Notes: generated from the sequence alone by a model not told the origin. Positions 35,945 to 45,251 are shown, numbered from the stretch's first letter. The stretch is DNA of 64,000 nucleotides from Nocardia testacea NBRC 100365 (GCF_000308775.1 NZ_BAGJ01000273.1:62001-126000); one strand, 5' to 3'. Translations and numbers: made by a program.

Positions 35945-36520
35945 GTGGGCGACGAGAGATGGGTTGTGGCAGGGGCAGTGACGGAAAACTCGGACGGTGT
36001 CGGCGAGATCATCCGGCAATGGGCCCAGTCGCGGCCCGAACTCGATGTCTCCGCATTGGAGATCTTCGGGCGTATGCATCGCAGCTTCCTGCTCTATCGC
36101 TCCCGGATCAACGGTGTGTTCGAGCAGTTCGGCACCAATGAGGCGGGGTTCGATGTCCTGGCGTGCCTGCGCCGCGCGGAGCCGGAGTTCCGGCGTACGG
36201 CGGGTGAGCTGGCGAAGCAGACGCTCGTCACGACGGGTGGGCTGACGCTGCGGGTCAACAGGCTGGAAGAGGCCGGGCTGGTACTGCGCGAACGCGACCC
36301 CGAGGATGCCCGGGTGGTCTATGTGACCCTGTCCGATGCGGGGCGTGATCTCGTGGACCGGGTCGCTGACGCGCATTTCGCCGAACTGGCGCACATGCTG
36401 GTGGGCCTGGACTCCGACCAGAGGGCTCAGCTGGCGGGGCTGCTCACGGTGCTGGAAGGCTCGCTGCGGATGGCCGCGGTGCCGGCGGGGGAGGGCTCCG
36501 CGGTCGATCGCACCGCCTGA
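35945..36520 (+). CDS. MarR-family regulator
   Basis: 191 residues from GTG 35945; GTG 35978 is an alternative. Winged helix with RTAGELAKQTLVTTGGLTLR, wing ERDPEDARVVYVTLSDAG, and flanking dimerisation helices. MarR proteins often control aromatic catabolism and release DNA on binding a phenolic ligand. It sits at the head of the heteroaromatic island beside xdhC; a related half-site occurs before the ALDH operon. Confidence 0.85.
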   Translation: MGDERWVVAGAVTENSDGVGEIIRQWAQSRPELDVSALEIFGRMHRSFLLYRSRINGVFEQFGTNEAGFDVLACLRRAEPEFRRTAGELAKQTLVTTGGLTLRVNRLEEAGLVLRERDPEDARVVYVTLSDAGRDLVDRVADAHFAELAHMLVGLDSDQRAQLAGLLTVLEGSLRMAAVPAGEGSAVDRTA

Positions 36521-36828
36521 GCGTGTGCTCTGCGCGCTCCCGGATCTCACGATCTGGGAGCGTTCGTCGTTTTCGGGGGCTTCTTCGTGAAACCTTTCCG
36601 GCAATTTCTGTGGTCGCCGTCACGCTCGAAACCGGGGTGTGACCTGCATCTCTACGCTCGTGTCGATGGGTTCCAGTGGGGTTAACCCCCTGTTAATCAT
36701 CGAATTCGCCCCCCGGTGGCCGTTGACCTCTTAGCGGTAAGGAAGTACAAATCTCTTGCAGCCAAGATGTTCGGCAACCGCGGTGGAATCCAGCCCGGTC
36801 GCCACCATCGTCCCGACAGGAGACGTTC
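36521..36828. other. 308-bp gap before the ABC importer
   Basis: Contains the hairpin at 36535-36562, then a lower-GC region. GGGTTAACCCC near 36678-36688 is a short palindrome with a TTAA core that may mark the promoter. There is no gene. An ACCTTTCCGGCAA match to the MarR palindrome at 36592 is too imperfect to call. Confidence 0.4.
36535..36562 (+). terminator. Terminator hairpin after the MarR gene
   Basis: A 12-base arm CGCTCCCGGATC, loop TCAC and arm GATCTGGGAGCG pair with one G-T; TTCGTCGTTTTC follows. Good intrinsic-terminator candidate. Confidence 0.65.
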
Positions 36829-37800
36829 ATGACGACAATCCGCCTCGCGGCCGCGGCCCTGCTGGCCGGCTCCGCCTTGGTTCTGAGCTCGTGCAGCGGT
36901 TCGGACGAGCGCGCCGCCGCGGCCACCGACGGCACACTCGAGCAGACCGAGGTCTCGGTGGGCGTGCTGCCGCTGGCCGACTATGCGGCGGTGTACTGGG
37001 CGGACGAGAAGGGCTACTTCGAGAAGGAGGGGCTCACGGTGACGCTCGAGCCGATCCAGGGTGGCCCCATCGGCATCCAGAAGGTCGCCTCGGGGGAACT
37101 CGACTTCAGCATCGCCAACTCGATCTCCGCGGCGATCGCGCAATCCCGCAAGACGCCCATCACGACCGTCGCGCATACGGCCTCGCTCGGTGACGGCAGC
37201 GGGATCCTCTATGTGAAGCCGGATTCGCCGATCCGATCGCTGGCCGATATCGACGGCAAGACCGTCGGTGTGAACACCACCAACAACATCGGCGATGTCA
37301 CCATCGGCAACCTCGCGGCCGACCAGGGCGTCGATATCGAGCCGCGGTATGTCGAGGTGCCGTTCCCCGAGATGCTGCCCGGTGTGCAGGCCGGCTCGAT
37401 CGACGTCGGGTACGCCCCCGAGCCGTTCTCGTCGGCCGCGCGCGGCGCCGGGATGCGGGAGATCGCGGACCTCACGACGGGCACCAACAACGCACTGCCG
37501 GCCTCGATCTTCGTCGCGGGCGACGATTTCGTGGACGCGAACCCGGACACCACCGCGGCGTTCGCGCGCGCGATCTATGCCGCGGGAGCCGATATCTCGG
37601 CCCACGAGGCCGATTTCCGCAGCTGGCTGCCCGGTGTCGCGAAGGTCCCCGCGCAGGTGGCCCAGTCGATGTCGCTGCCGATCTTCGCGTCGAGTATGGA
37701 TCCGGCGAAGATGCAGTCGGTTGCCGAGATGCTCGCCGCCCAGGGGCGGATCCCCGAGGGCTTCGACGTCACCCCACACCTCATCACACTCGAGGACTGA
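36829..37800 (+). CDS. NitT/TauT-type ABC substrate-binding lipoprotein
   Basis: 323 residues. Signal peptide with lipobox LSSC (Cys22). NMT1-like fold: VGVLPLADYAAVYWADEKGYF, and QGGPIGIQKVASGELDF. Family members bind nitrate, sulfonates, pyrimidines or aromatic acids. In this position it most probably captures the substrate of the adjacent hydroxylase. Good ribosome site ACAGGAGA. First gene of an eight-gene run to the aspartate-dehydrogenase-like gene. Confidence 0.85.
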   Translation: MTTIRLAAAALLAGSALVLSSCSGSDERAAAATDGTLEQTEVSVGVLPLADYAAVYWADEKGYFEKEGLTVTLEPIQGGPIGIQKVASGELDFSIANSISAAIAQSRKTPITTVAHTASLGDGSGILYVKPDSPIRSLADIDGKTVGVNTTNNIGDVTIGNLAADQGVDIEPRYVEVPFPEMLPGVQAGSIDVGYAPEPFSSAARGAGMREIADLTTGTNNALPASIFVAGDDFVDANPDTTAAFARAIYAAGADISAHEADFRSWLPGVAKVPAQVAQSMSLPIFASSMDPAKMQSVAEMLAAQGRIPEGFDVTPHLITLED

Positions 37801-37801
37801 G

Positions 37802-38593
37802 ATGAATCTCCTCAGTGAGCCGCTCGGCCGCAAGCAGCAGATCGCCTACGGGATCGCAGGCGTGCTCGGGACGGCGGCGCTGACCGAAGTGGTCATCCGG
37901 ACCGGGATGATCTCCACGCCCGGGTTGCCCGTTCCGAGCCGGGTGCTGGCGGAGGCCGGTGCCCTGTTCGGCGACCAGACCTTCTGGCAGGAGGTGGGAT
38001 TCACCCTCCGCGAATGGATGCTCGGCCTGCTGATCGCGACCGTTGCCGGGATGGTACTCGGCGGTCTGATGGGCGCCTTCGCGAAGGTGTTCCTCGCCTT
38101 CGAACTTCCGGTCGAGGTCTTCCGGGTGCTGCCCTCGGTCGCGTTGGGCCCGGTCCTGGTGCTGCTGCTCGGTTCGGGAATGTTGCCGCTCTCGATCACG
38201 GTGGCGCTGGCCTGTATGTGGCCGATCCTGCTGAACACCCTGTACGGCGTCCGCGCCACCGACGCCACCGCCGTGCAGACGGCCCGGACCTTCGGGCTCT
38301 CGGGTATCGAGATCCTGCGCCGCATCAAGATTCCCAGCGCGCTTCCCTTCGCGTTCACCGGAATCCGGATCGCCGCGTCGATCGGGCTCATCGTCGCCGT
38401 CAGCGCGGAACTGCTGATCGGCAACGGGCAGGGGATCGGCGGTTACATCCTGCTCAACAGCGCCAACGCCACCAATCTCGACACGGTCTACGCCGCGACG
38501 CTGGTGGCCGGGATCCTCGGCCTGACGGTGAGCACCGTCTTCACCGCCCTCGACAACAAGGTGTTCGCATGGAAGAAAGGGCTGGCCCAGTGA
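37802..38593 (+). CDS. ABC importer permease 1
   Basis: 263 residues, about six membrane segments; ATPase-docking loop YGVRATDATAVQTARTFGLS. Same family as SsuC/TauC. It begins one base after the lipoprotein stop. This importer uses two different permeases; the second follows directly. Confidence 0.86.
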   Translation: MNLLSEPLGRKQQIAYGIAGVLGTAALTEVVIRTGMISTPGLPVPSRVLAEAGALFGDQTFWQEVGFTLREWMLGLLIATVAGMVLGGLMGAFAKVFLAFELPVEVFRVLPSVALGPVLVLLLGSGMLPLSITVALACMWPILLNTLYGVRATDATAVQTARTFGLSGIEILRRIKIPSALPFAFTGIRIAASIGLIVAVSAELLIGNGQGIGGYILLNSANATNLDTVYAATLVAGILGLTVSTVFTALDNKVFAWKKGLAQ

Positions 38594-39492
38594 TGGTCGC
38601 ATCGACCGACGACGCGGGACTCGCCGCGCCGGCCGTCCGGACGGGTCCGAAGTCCGCCGCGCTCGCCTCGGCCGCGCGTACCCGTGGATCCTTGCCGGCG
38701 CTGCTGGGCAACACGGGCATCCGGCTGCTGGTTCCGCTACTGATCCTCCTCGCGTGGTGGGGGCTGTCGCAGTCGGAGGTCGGCTCGCTGATCGTGGCGC
38801 CGCCGTTCGAGGCGTTCGAACGGGTCTTCACCGACTTCTTCAGCGCCGATGCCGGCCGGCTCTTCCTCGGCGACGCGACCTTCGACCATTCCTTCCCCAG
38901 TGTCTACCGTGCGATGGCGGGACTGTTGCTGGCCGTCGTGATCGGGGTCGCGCTGGGCGTCGCGCTGGGTATCGTGCCGGTGCTCACGGCCCTGTTCCAG
39001 CCGCTCATCCACCTCGGGCGGTCGCTGCCCAGCCCGGCCCTGCTGGGGGTGTTCTTCTTCCTGTTCGGCACGGGAGACAGTCCGAAGGTCTTCCTCATCG
39101 CGTTCTCCGTGGTCTGGCCCATCCTGTTCAACACGATCGACGGTGTGCAGAGCGTGGGGACCGGACGGATGCAGGCGGCCGCGGTGTTCAAGATCTCGCG
39201 CTGGAAAGTCCTGACGCAGATCATCCTGCCCGGCGCGGGACCGAAGGTATTCGCCGGTGTGCGGACCGCGATGTCGCTGTCGCTCATCATCATGATCATC
39301 TCCGAATTGCAGAAGGCCGAGAACGGTCTCGGATATCTCCTGATCCGGTCGCAGCGCGACTTCGACTACACCGGATTCTGGTCGGTCCTGATCGTGCTGG
39401 CCGCCCTGGGCGTCGCCCTCAATTTCATCTTCGTGTTCGCCGAACGGCGGGCGTTGGCCTGGCACCGAGGAGTGACTCAGCAAAATGACTAG
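38593..39492 (+). CDS. ABC importer permease 2
   Basis: 299 residues, six membrane segments after a 35-residue polar N-terminus; docking loop DGVQSVGTGRMQAAAVFKIS. ATG 38593 overlaps the stop of permease 1. With permease 1 it should form a heterodimer. Confidence 0.86.
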   Translation: MVASTDDAGLAAPAVRTGPKSAALASAARTRGSLPALLGNTGIRLLVPLLILLAWWGLSQSEVGSLIVAPPFEAFERVFTDFFSADAGRLFLGDATFDHSFPSVYRAMAGLLLAVVIGVALGVALGIVPVLTALFQPLIHLGRSLPSPALLGVFFFLFGTGDSPKVFLIAFSVVWPILFNTIDGVQSVGTGRMQAAAVFKISRWKVLTQIILPGAGPKVFAGVRTAMSLSLIIMIISELQKAENGLGYLLIRSQRDFDYTGFWSVLIVLAALGVALNFIFVFAERRALAWHRGVTQQND

Positions 39493-40306
39493 TACAGATG
39501 TGACGACCACGTCCGCGGAGCTGGTCCTCACCGGCATCTCGAAGTCCTACGGAACCAATCTCGCGGTCCGGGATATCACCGCCGACGCCCCGGCCGGAAA
39601 GGTCAGCGTGATCGTCGGGCCCTCCGGCTGCGGCAAGTCGACCCTGCTGCGGATCATCAGCGGACTCGATGTACCGACGACGGGTGCGGTCACCTTCGAC
39701 GGGCGGCAGGTGTCCGGCGTACCCGACGGCCTGGCCATGGTGTTCCAGGACTACGCGCGCTCGCTGTTCCCGTGGATGCGGGTGGACAAGAACATCGCGT
39801 TCCCGCTCGACCATCTACCGCGGACCGAGCGTGCCGCCCGGGTCCAGGAAGCCATCGACGCGGTCGGTCTCTCCGGCAAGGAGAAGCTCTACCCCTGGCA
39901 GATGTCGGGCGGTATGCAGCAGCGCGTCGCCATCGCCCGCGCGCTGGCCAGCCATCCGAAGCTGCTGCTCATGGACGAGCCCTACGCCTCGGTCGACGCC
40001 CAGACCCGCGCCGAACTCGAGGACCTGCTCCTGATGATCCAGGCCAGGCTCGGGATCACCGTCCTGGTCGTCACCCACGATATCGACGAAAGTGTCTACC
40101 TCGCCGATCACATCATCGTGCTGTCGAAACCGCCGAGCGTCGTGGCCGAGACGATCGAGGTCGATCTGCCGCGGCCGCGCGATCACATCACCACCAAGAC
40201 GGACCCGCGATTCGTCGAGATCCGTTCGCACGTGACGAGGCTGCTGCGCGGTGAGGGCGTGGCAGCCGAGGGCGCGCGCGAATCGGTTGTGAGCAGGTCG
40301 CGCTGA
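39485..40306 (+). CDS. ABC importer ATPase
   Basis: 273 residues. Walker A GPSGCGKST, Q-loop MVFQDYARSLFPW, signature MSGGMQQRVAIAR, Walker B LLLMDEPYASVD, H-loop VVTHDIDE. Same class as SsuB/TauB. It overlaps permease 2 and, by two bases, the FAD-subunit start. Confidence 0.88.
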   Translation: MTSTDVTTTSAELVLTGISKSYGTNLAVRDITADAPAGKVSVIVGPSGCGKSTLLRIISGLDVPTTGAVTFDGRQVSGVPDGLAMVFQDYARSLFPWMRVDKNIAFPLDHLPRTERAARVQEAIDAVGLSGKEKLYPWQMSGGMQQRVAIARALASHPKLLLMDEPYASVDAQTRAELEDLLLMIQARLGITVLVVTHDIDESVYLADHIIVLSKPPSVVAETIEVDLPRPRDHITTKTDPRFVEIRSHVTRLLRGEGVAAEGARESVVSRSR

Positions 40307-41181
40307 TGCGGGCCACGGTCGACGGATCCGGAATCGTCGCGCAGAGTCAATCGGCTCTCGCGCCGTTCCGGCTCTACCGCCCCGAATCGGTCGCCGAGGT
40401 GACGGCGGTGCTCGCCGCCGACCCGGAGGCGGTGATCGGTGCCGGGTGCAGCGATCTCGTCGCCGCCATCCGGGAGGGCTGTGCTCCCGCGGCGCTGGTA
40501 TCGCTCCGGAAAGTGGCGGGACTGAAAGGGATCACTCATCACGGTGATGTACTGCGCCTCGGTCCGATGGTCACTCATCACGAGGGCGCGACCAGCGCGA
40601 CCGTGGCCGCGGCGATCCCCGGACTCGCGGCGGCATGGTCGCGGATCGCCACCGTCCGGATCCGCTACACCGGCACGGTCGGCGGGAATCTGATGGCCCG
40701 GCGGCATCGCTACGAGATGCCGCTGCTCCTGGGTGCCCTCGATGCCCGGTTGTCGTTCTCCGACGACCGCGCTCTCGCGCCCGGCGAACTGTGGACCGAC
40801 GAAACCACCGCGCTGCTCACCGGTATCGAGGTGCCCACCGCGGATCTGGTGTGGTTCGGCTACGAGCGCTCGATGCGCCCCACCACGACGGTCGCGCTCG
40901 CGATCCGGCGGGGTGCCGGCGCCACCCTGGCGGTCCACGCCACCGCGGGTTCGGAGTACCGCCGCGGTATCTCGCTGCGCCTCGATACCGGGGCCGTCTC
41001 GGTGGCCGGTATCGACGCGGTGCCCACCGCCGCGGCCCTCGCCGCGCAACTCCCGGACGATATCGGCGATTACACCGGGTCCGCCGAGTACCGCAGGCAC
41101 CTCGTCACCGTGCTGACCCGAAGGCTGCTCCACGAGGCAGCCGCTGCCACTCCCCAGCGTGAGGACCGACCGTATGTGTGA
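40306..41181 (+). CDS. Molybdenum hydroxylase, FAD subunit (CoxM/CutM-type)
   Basis: 291 residues. FAD-binding signs are EAVIGAGCSDLVAAIREG and RIRYTGTVGGNLM; this is the medium subunit of xanthine-dehydrogenase-type enzymes and passes electrons from the 2Fe-2S subunit to an acceptor. The TGATG junction ties its translation to the ATPase gene. No other obvious change from the family, except an unusually Ala-rich start. Confidence 0.86.
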   Translation: MRATVDGSGIVAQSQSALAPFRLYRPESVAEVTAVLAADPEAVIGAGCSDLVAAIREGCAPAALVSLRKVAGLKGITHHGDVLRLGPMVTHHEGATSATVAAAIPGLAAAWSRIATVRIRYTGTVGGNLMARRHRYEMPLLLGALDARLSFSDDRALAPGELWTDETTALLTGIEVPTADLVWFGYERSMRPTTTVALAIRRGAGATLAVHATAGSEYRRGISLRLDTGAVSVAGIDAVPTAAALAAQLPDDIGDYTGSAEYRRHLVTVLTRRLLHEAAAATPQREDRPYV

Positions 41182-41722
41182 TTCCGAAGCCGAGACGAAA
41201 CCGGCCGGCGCACAAGCTCCACCGAGCACACTCGACACCTCGATAGAGTTCAGCCTGAACGGCGAGAAACAGCACTGCAGAATCGATTCCAGCGCGGTCC
41301 TGCTCGATATCCTGCGCGACGACTTCGGCTGCCGGGGCGTGCGGCGTTCGTGTGAGCGCGGAGTCTGCGGAGCCTGCACGGTACTCGTCGACGATGTGCC
41401 GGTCGCCTCCTGTTCGACATTCGCGTTCGCGGTCGACGGCGCCGCCGTGGAGACGGTCGAAGGACTGACGGACGCGGACGGAACGCTTTCGCCACAGCAG
41501 CGGGCGTTCGCGGAATGCGGTGGTTACCAGTGCGGTTTCTGCACCTCCGGGATGCTGATGCTGACCACCGGTCTGCTGCGCCGGGAACCCCGGCCCGACC
41601 GCGGCACCATTCGCGAATGGATCAGTTCGAACACCTGCCGCTGCACCGGCTACGAAATGATCATGGAATCCGTCGAACGCGCGGCGGAACTGACGGCCGC
41701 GCAGGAGGGGGATCGCGAATGA
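41174..41722 (+). CDS. Molybdenum hydroxylase, 2Fe-2S subunit
   Basis: 182 residues. The N-terminal plant-type cluster is CERGVCGACTVLVDDVPVASC; the C-terminal helical cluster domain has CGGYQCGFCTSGM and NTCRCTGYEMI. Both clusters complete. ATG 41174 follows GAGGA with good spacing and overlaps the FAD subunit by eight bases. The 35-residue extension before the ferredoxin domain is longer than in CoxS. Confidence 0.9.
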   Translation: MCDSEAETKPAGAQAPPSTLDTSIEFSLNGEKQHCRIDSSAVLLDILRDDFGCRGVRRSCERGVCGACTVLVDDVPVASCSTFAFAVDGAAVETVEGLTDADGTLSPQQRAFAECGGYQCGFCTSGMLMLTTGLLRREPRPDRGTIREWISSNTCRCTGYEMIMESVERAAELTAAQEGDRE

Positions 41723-44136
41723 CGGCGGTATCGGATCGGCCGGCGGCCTCCGGCCCGCCGGTGCAGGCGCACACCCACCTGGTCGACGACGGGGAAACGG
41801 TCGGCGGGTACCGGATCCACGAGTTGCTCACGGCACCAGCGGGACATCGGGTGGTCGGCCGGGACGGCCCGCGTGCGGACGCGACGGCAAAGGTGACCGG
41901 ACGGGCCGTGTACGGTGCCGATATCGTGCGCCCGGGCATGCTGCACGCGAAGGTGCTGCGCAGTCCGCACGCGCACGCCCGCATCGTCTCCATCGACACC
42001 GCGGCCGCGCGGGCGCTGCCGGGTGTCACCGCGATCGTGACCCAGGACGAGATCGAGGGCCTGCAGTGCTACGGGACGATGGTCAAGGACCAGCCGGTGG
42101 TCGCGACCGGTGTCGTCCGATATGTCGGTGACGTGGTGGCCGCGGTCGCCGCCGTCGACGAGCGCACCGCCCTTGCGGCACTGGACCTCATCCGGGTCGA
42201 GTACGAGGTGCTGCCGGCGGTGTTCACCGTCGACGCGGCGCTCGCGGAATCGGCGCCGGTCATCCATCCGGACGAACCGTTCGGCGTGATCCCGAAGTAC
42301 GGGCAGGGCGCGTCGGCGTCGTTGCGCAGCGAACCGAACGTGAGCTACGAGTTCCGGTACCGCACCGGCTCGCCCGACGTCTGGCAGACGTGCGACCACA
42401 TCTTCGAGGACACCTTCGAGTTCTCGCGGATGAACCATATGCATCTCGAACCGTTCGTGACCGTCGCCGAGGCGAGCGCCGACGAGATCGAGGTGTGGAC
42501 CTCGACGCAGGCGCCGTTCAACCTGCGCAAGGAACTCGCGCGCGTGTTCGGGCTGCCGGAGAACCGGATCCGCGTCCACGTCCCCTTGATCGGCGGTGGT
42601 TTCGGCGCGAAGAACGGGCCCAAGGCCGATCCGGTCGCGATCCGGCTGTCCCAGCTCAGCGGCGGGCGTCCGGTCCGGTTCTGTATGACCACCGAGGAGG
42701 TGTTCCTCACGGTCTCGCAGCACGCGGCGACGCTCATCGTGAAATCGGGTGTGCGGGCCGACGGTACGTTCGTGGCACGGCAGTCGACGGTGCTGCTCAA
42801 CGGCGGTGCCTATGCCGAGCACAGTCCGGCGGTCGCGGAGAAGGCCGGCTACCGGATGCCCGGCGCGTACCGCTGGCAGCATATCGATTCGGTGTGCAAG
42901 GTCGTCACCACCAATACCGTGCCGGCCGGGGCCTACCGGGGATTCGGCGGCACCCAGGCCACCTGGGCCAGTGAGCGCCAAGTGGATCTGATCGCGGATC
43001 GCCTCGGACTGGATCCCTACGAACTGCGGGTGCGCAACCTCAAGGCGCTCGGTGAGGAGTTCGTGCCGGGCGAGTCCGGGATCGACTCCGACCTCGCGGA
43101 AGGGATGCGGCTGGTGGCCGAGGCGATCGGTTACCACGGGCGTGCTCGCACCGGGAACCGAGGGATGGGCGTGTCGGTCGGCGTCAAGGACGGCGGCGGT
43201 ATCAACAAACCGGCGATGGCCAGGATCAAGGTCACCACGCGGGGCGACGTCCTGCTCAACTGCGCGCTCACCGAGATGGGGCAGGGCGGGCACTCCGCGA
43301 TGGCGCAACTGGTCGCCGAGGTATTGCGCTGTGACCCCGCCCGGGTGGCCTACGCGCGCATCGACACCGACAACACCCCGTTCGATCAGGGGACCAACGC
43401 GTCCTCGGGAGTCGCGGTGATGGGACAGGCGGTGCGTACGGCGGCCGAGAAGCTCCGGGACGAGGTACTCGACTGGGCCGGTGCGCAACTCGCCGTCGAT
43501 CCCGCGGTGCTCGAGCTCGTCAACTGGCATGTGCACACACCCGATGGGACCGCGCACGATCTTTTCCCGATGATCATGGACGTCTTCGGGAACACCGGCT
43601 TCGAGTTCTCCGCCGACGGTTTCCACAAGGCGCGCAACGATCACCGGGCACCGCTCGAGGCACCGTGTGTGTTCTGGGAGATCGGCTGGGCGGCCGCCGA
43701 AGTGGAGGTCGACCCCGAAACGGGCCGGATCACCGTGCTGCAACTGGCGGTCAGCGGTGACGCCGGAAAGGTCATCAACAAGATCGCGTGCCGCGGTCAG
43801 GACGAAGGAGCAGCGGTGTTCGGGCTGGGACAGGCATTGTTCGAGGAACTCCGGTACGACCCGGAGGGCGAACTGCTCAATGCCGAGGCACTGCTCTACC
43901 GGGTGCCGCTCGCCGAGGACGTTCCCGAGCGGTTCGTCTCGATCACGCAGGAGCAGGGCCACGGCGCGGGACCGTTCGGCAGCAAAGGAATGGGGGAGGG
44001 CGGGATGCTACCTGTCGCCAGTGCCATCGCCCAGGCCGTCGCCGACGCGGTGGGCGTACAGCTCACCGAGCTCCCGCTGTCACCGCAGCGGGTCTACGAG
44101 GCGATCGCCGCGCGTGGAGCGGAGGGGGCGCGATGA
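41719..44136 (+). CDS. Molybdenum hydroxylase, catalytic subunit (CoxL/XdhB-type)
   Basis: 805 residues. Begins with the shared domain RADATAKVTGRAVYGADI. Molybdopterin contacts: GGGFGAKNGPKADP, AYRGFGGTQA, MGQGGHSA, and the catalytic Glu in GSKGMGEGGM. CO dehydrogenase loop (AYRCSFR) is absent; AYRGFGGTQATW is the aldehyde/heterocycle-hydroxylase form. Expected reaction: insert water-derived oxygen next to a ring nitrogen, or oxidise an aldehyde. The three-subunit order, importer and XdhC partner favour N-heteroaromatic hydroxylation; the exact substrate is unknown. Confidence 0.9.
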   Translation: MTAVSDRPAASGPPVQAHTHLVDDGETVGGYRIHELLTAPAGHRVVGRDGPRADATAKVTGRAVYGADIVRPGMLHAKVLRSPHAHARIVSIDTAAARALPGVTAIVTQDEIEGLQCYGTMVKDQPVVATGVVRYVGDVVAAVAAVDERTALAALDLIRVEYEVLPAVFTVDAALAESAPVIHPDEPFGVIPKYGQGASASLRSEPNVSYEFRYRTGSPDVWQTCDHIFEDTFEFSRMNHMHLEPFVTVAEASADEIEVWTSTQAPFNLRKELARVFGLPENRIRVHVPLIGGGFGAKNGPKADPVAIRLSQLSGGRPVRFCMTTEEVFLTVSQHAATLIVKSGVRADGTFVARQSTVLLNGGAYAEHSPAVAEKAGYRMPGAYRWQHIDSVCKVVTTNTVPAGAYRGFGGTQATWASERQVDLIADRLGLDPYELRVRNLKALGEEFVPGESGIDSDLAEGMRLVAEAIGYHGRARTGNRGMGVSVGVKDGGGINKPAMARIKVTTRGDVLLNCALTEMGQGGHSAMAQLVAEVLRCDPARVAYARIDTDNTPFDQGTNASSGVAVMGQAVRTAAEKLRDEVLDWAGAQLAVDPAVLELVNWHVHTPDGTAHDLFPMIMDVFGNTGFEFSADGFHKARNDHRAPLEAPCVFWEIGWAAAEVEVDPETGRITVLQLAVSGDAGKVINKIACRGQDEGAAVFGLGQALFEELRYDPEGELLNAEALLYRVPLAEDVPERFVSITQEQGHGAGPFGSKGMGEGGMLPVASAIAQAVADAVGVQLTELPLSPQRVYEAIAARGAEGAR

Positions 44137-44338
44137 GGCGGGCCCCCTCCGGCGCCGCGGCCTCCGCTGTCCGCGTACAACCGTTTCCGAAGGGGCATGA
44201 TGAGGGGATACCTCCGCGTATACTGCGGTTTCTGCCGACCGCGGCCGTTCGACTCCGAGAGGGCGCGATGAGGCGAGACCTCCGCCCACGCCGCAGTATC
44301 CACCGATCAGCGGTAACTCTTTCCAAGGGGGCACCATG
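44133..44338 (+). repeat. Degenerate start-site repeats, period 67-68 bp
   Basis: ATGs at 44133, 44200, 44268 and 44336 are 67, 68 and 68 bases apart. Each is preceded by a purine-rich GGGG/AGGG block and a GCG/CAT/CAC triplet, and the first three are followed by AGG and a CCTCCG block. The last ATG is the real start of the next gene. The pattern looks like tandem duplication of a ribosome-binding and start segment. Confidence 0.6.
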
Positions 44339-44339
44339 A
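44133..44339 (+). CDS. Possible small Arg-rich protein or leader ORF (68 codons)
   Basis: The ORF starts ATG 44133 inside the stop of the hydroxylase subunit (ATGA) and ends TGA 44337-44339 overlapping the next gene's start (ATGA at 44336). Its product is Arg/Pro-rich with recurring MRRAPS/MRRDLR elements and lysine-glycine turns (PKGHDE, SKGAP). Length, coupling and strand suit a real small gene, but it is built from repeated start-site-like DNA, so it may only carry ribosomes along. No family recognised. Confidence 0.35.
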   Translation: MRRAPSGAAASAVRVQPFPKGHDEGIPPRILRFLPTAAVRLREGAMRRDLRPRRSIHRSAVTLSKGAP

Positions 44340-45178
44340 CTTCGGGTTACCACGGCGCGCGCCGGGTCGCCGCGGTGCTCGAAGGCCGGGGACCGGTGCG
44401 GGTATGCGTGCTCGGTTACGGGAGTATCGGCGCGGTCGTGGCCGATCGGCTCATCCGCGGCGATGTGCCCGGCGCCGAGCTGGCCGGGATCGTCAATCGG
44501 TCTCCGGTCGACAATCCCCCGGCGCCCGTGCTCTCGCTCGCGGACGCGCTCGAGATCGCGGATGTGGTGGTCGAATGCGCCTCACAGGAGGCGGTCCGGG
44601 AAGTCGGCCGGCAAGTGGTCGACGCGGGGTGCGATCTGCTGGTGTCGTCGGTCGGGGCGCTGTCGGATCCCGCTTTCGCGCAACAGGTCGCGGGTAGCGG
44701 ACCGGGCCGGGTGGTGTGTACCCACGGTGCGGTCGGCGGTCTCGATCTGCTCGCCGCCGCACGCGACGCGGCGCCGTTCGACCACGTGCTCGTCCGGTCG
44801 ACGAAATCGCCGGGATCACTGGTGCAACCGTGGATGGACGCGGCGGAGCGGCGCCGGGTCGGTACCACGACGACGCGGCTGCGTGTGTTCGCGGGCAGTT
44901 CGGCCGAGGCGGCGCGGCTGTTCCCGAAATCGCTCAATGTCGCGGCCGCGGTGAGTTTCGCGGTGAGCGACTGGGAGACGGTCTCGGTCGAGTTGTACGC
45001 CGATCCGGACGCGGAGCTGACCTGTCACGAGATCGAGGCCTCGGGACCGATCGGCCGGTACTCGATAAAGATCGAGAATCTGCCGAGCGTGGACAATCCG
45101 CGTACCAGCGCTGTGGTGCCGTACTCGATCCTGCGGACGCTGGCGCATCTGACAGGCTCCCCGAATCTCATCGCCTGA
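44336..45178 (+). CDS. Aspartate dehydrogenase-like protein
   Basis: 280 residues. Rossmann N-terminus VCVLGYGSIGAVVADRL, then VVVECASQEAVREVG, LVSSVGALSD, THGAVGGLDLLAAARD, and the C-terminal dimer part FPKSLNVAAAVSFA with EIEASGPIGRYSIKIENLPS. These match L-aspartate dehydrogenases (NadX type), which interconvert oxaloacetate/iminoaspartate and aspartate. In a degradation cluster it might instead reduce or release amino/imino intermediates. Preceded by the start-site repeats. Confidence 0.82.
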   Translation: MTSGYHGARRVAAVLEGRGPVRVCVLGYGSIGAVVADRLIRGDVPGAELAGIVNRSPVDNPPAPVLSLADALEIADVVVECASQEAVREVGRQVVDAGCDLLVSSVGALSDPAFAQQVAGSGPGRVVCTHGAVGGLDLLAAARDAAPFDHVLVRSTKSPGSLVQPWMDAAERRRVGTTTTRLRVFAGSSAEAARLFPKSLNVAAAVSFAVSDWETVSVELYADPDAELTCHEIEASGPIGRYSIKIENLPSVDNPRTSAVVPYSILRTLAHLTGSPNLIA

Positions 45179-45251
45179 CCGGCCCGTCGACGCGACGACG
45201 AGCGCCGGAAGCGGCCTGGACCGGGCCGTTACGACAAATTCACGCAGACAT

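Noticed and set aside
36592..36604. ACCTTTCCGGCAA as a third MarR site
   Set aside because: Matches only half of the palindrome with an extra base; not better than chance in a GC-rich gap.
41650..43962. 770-codon open frame on the minus strand opposite the Mo subunit
   Set aside because: It mirrors the codon pattern of the Mo-subunit gene, has no family features and no ribosome site; it is a shadow of high-GC third positions.
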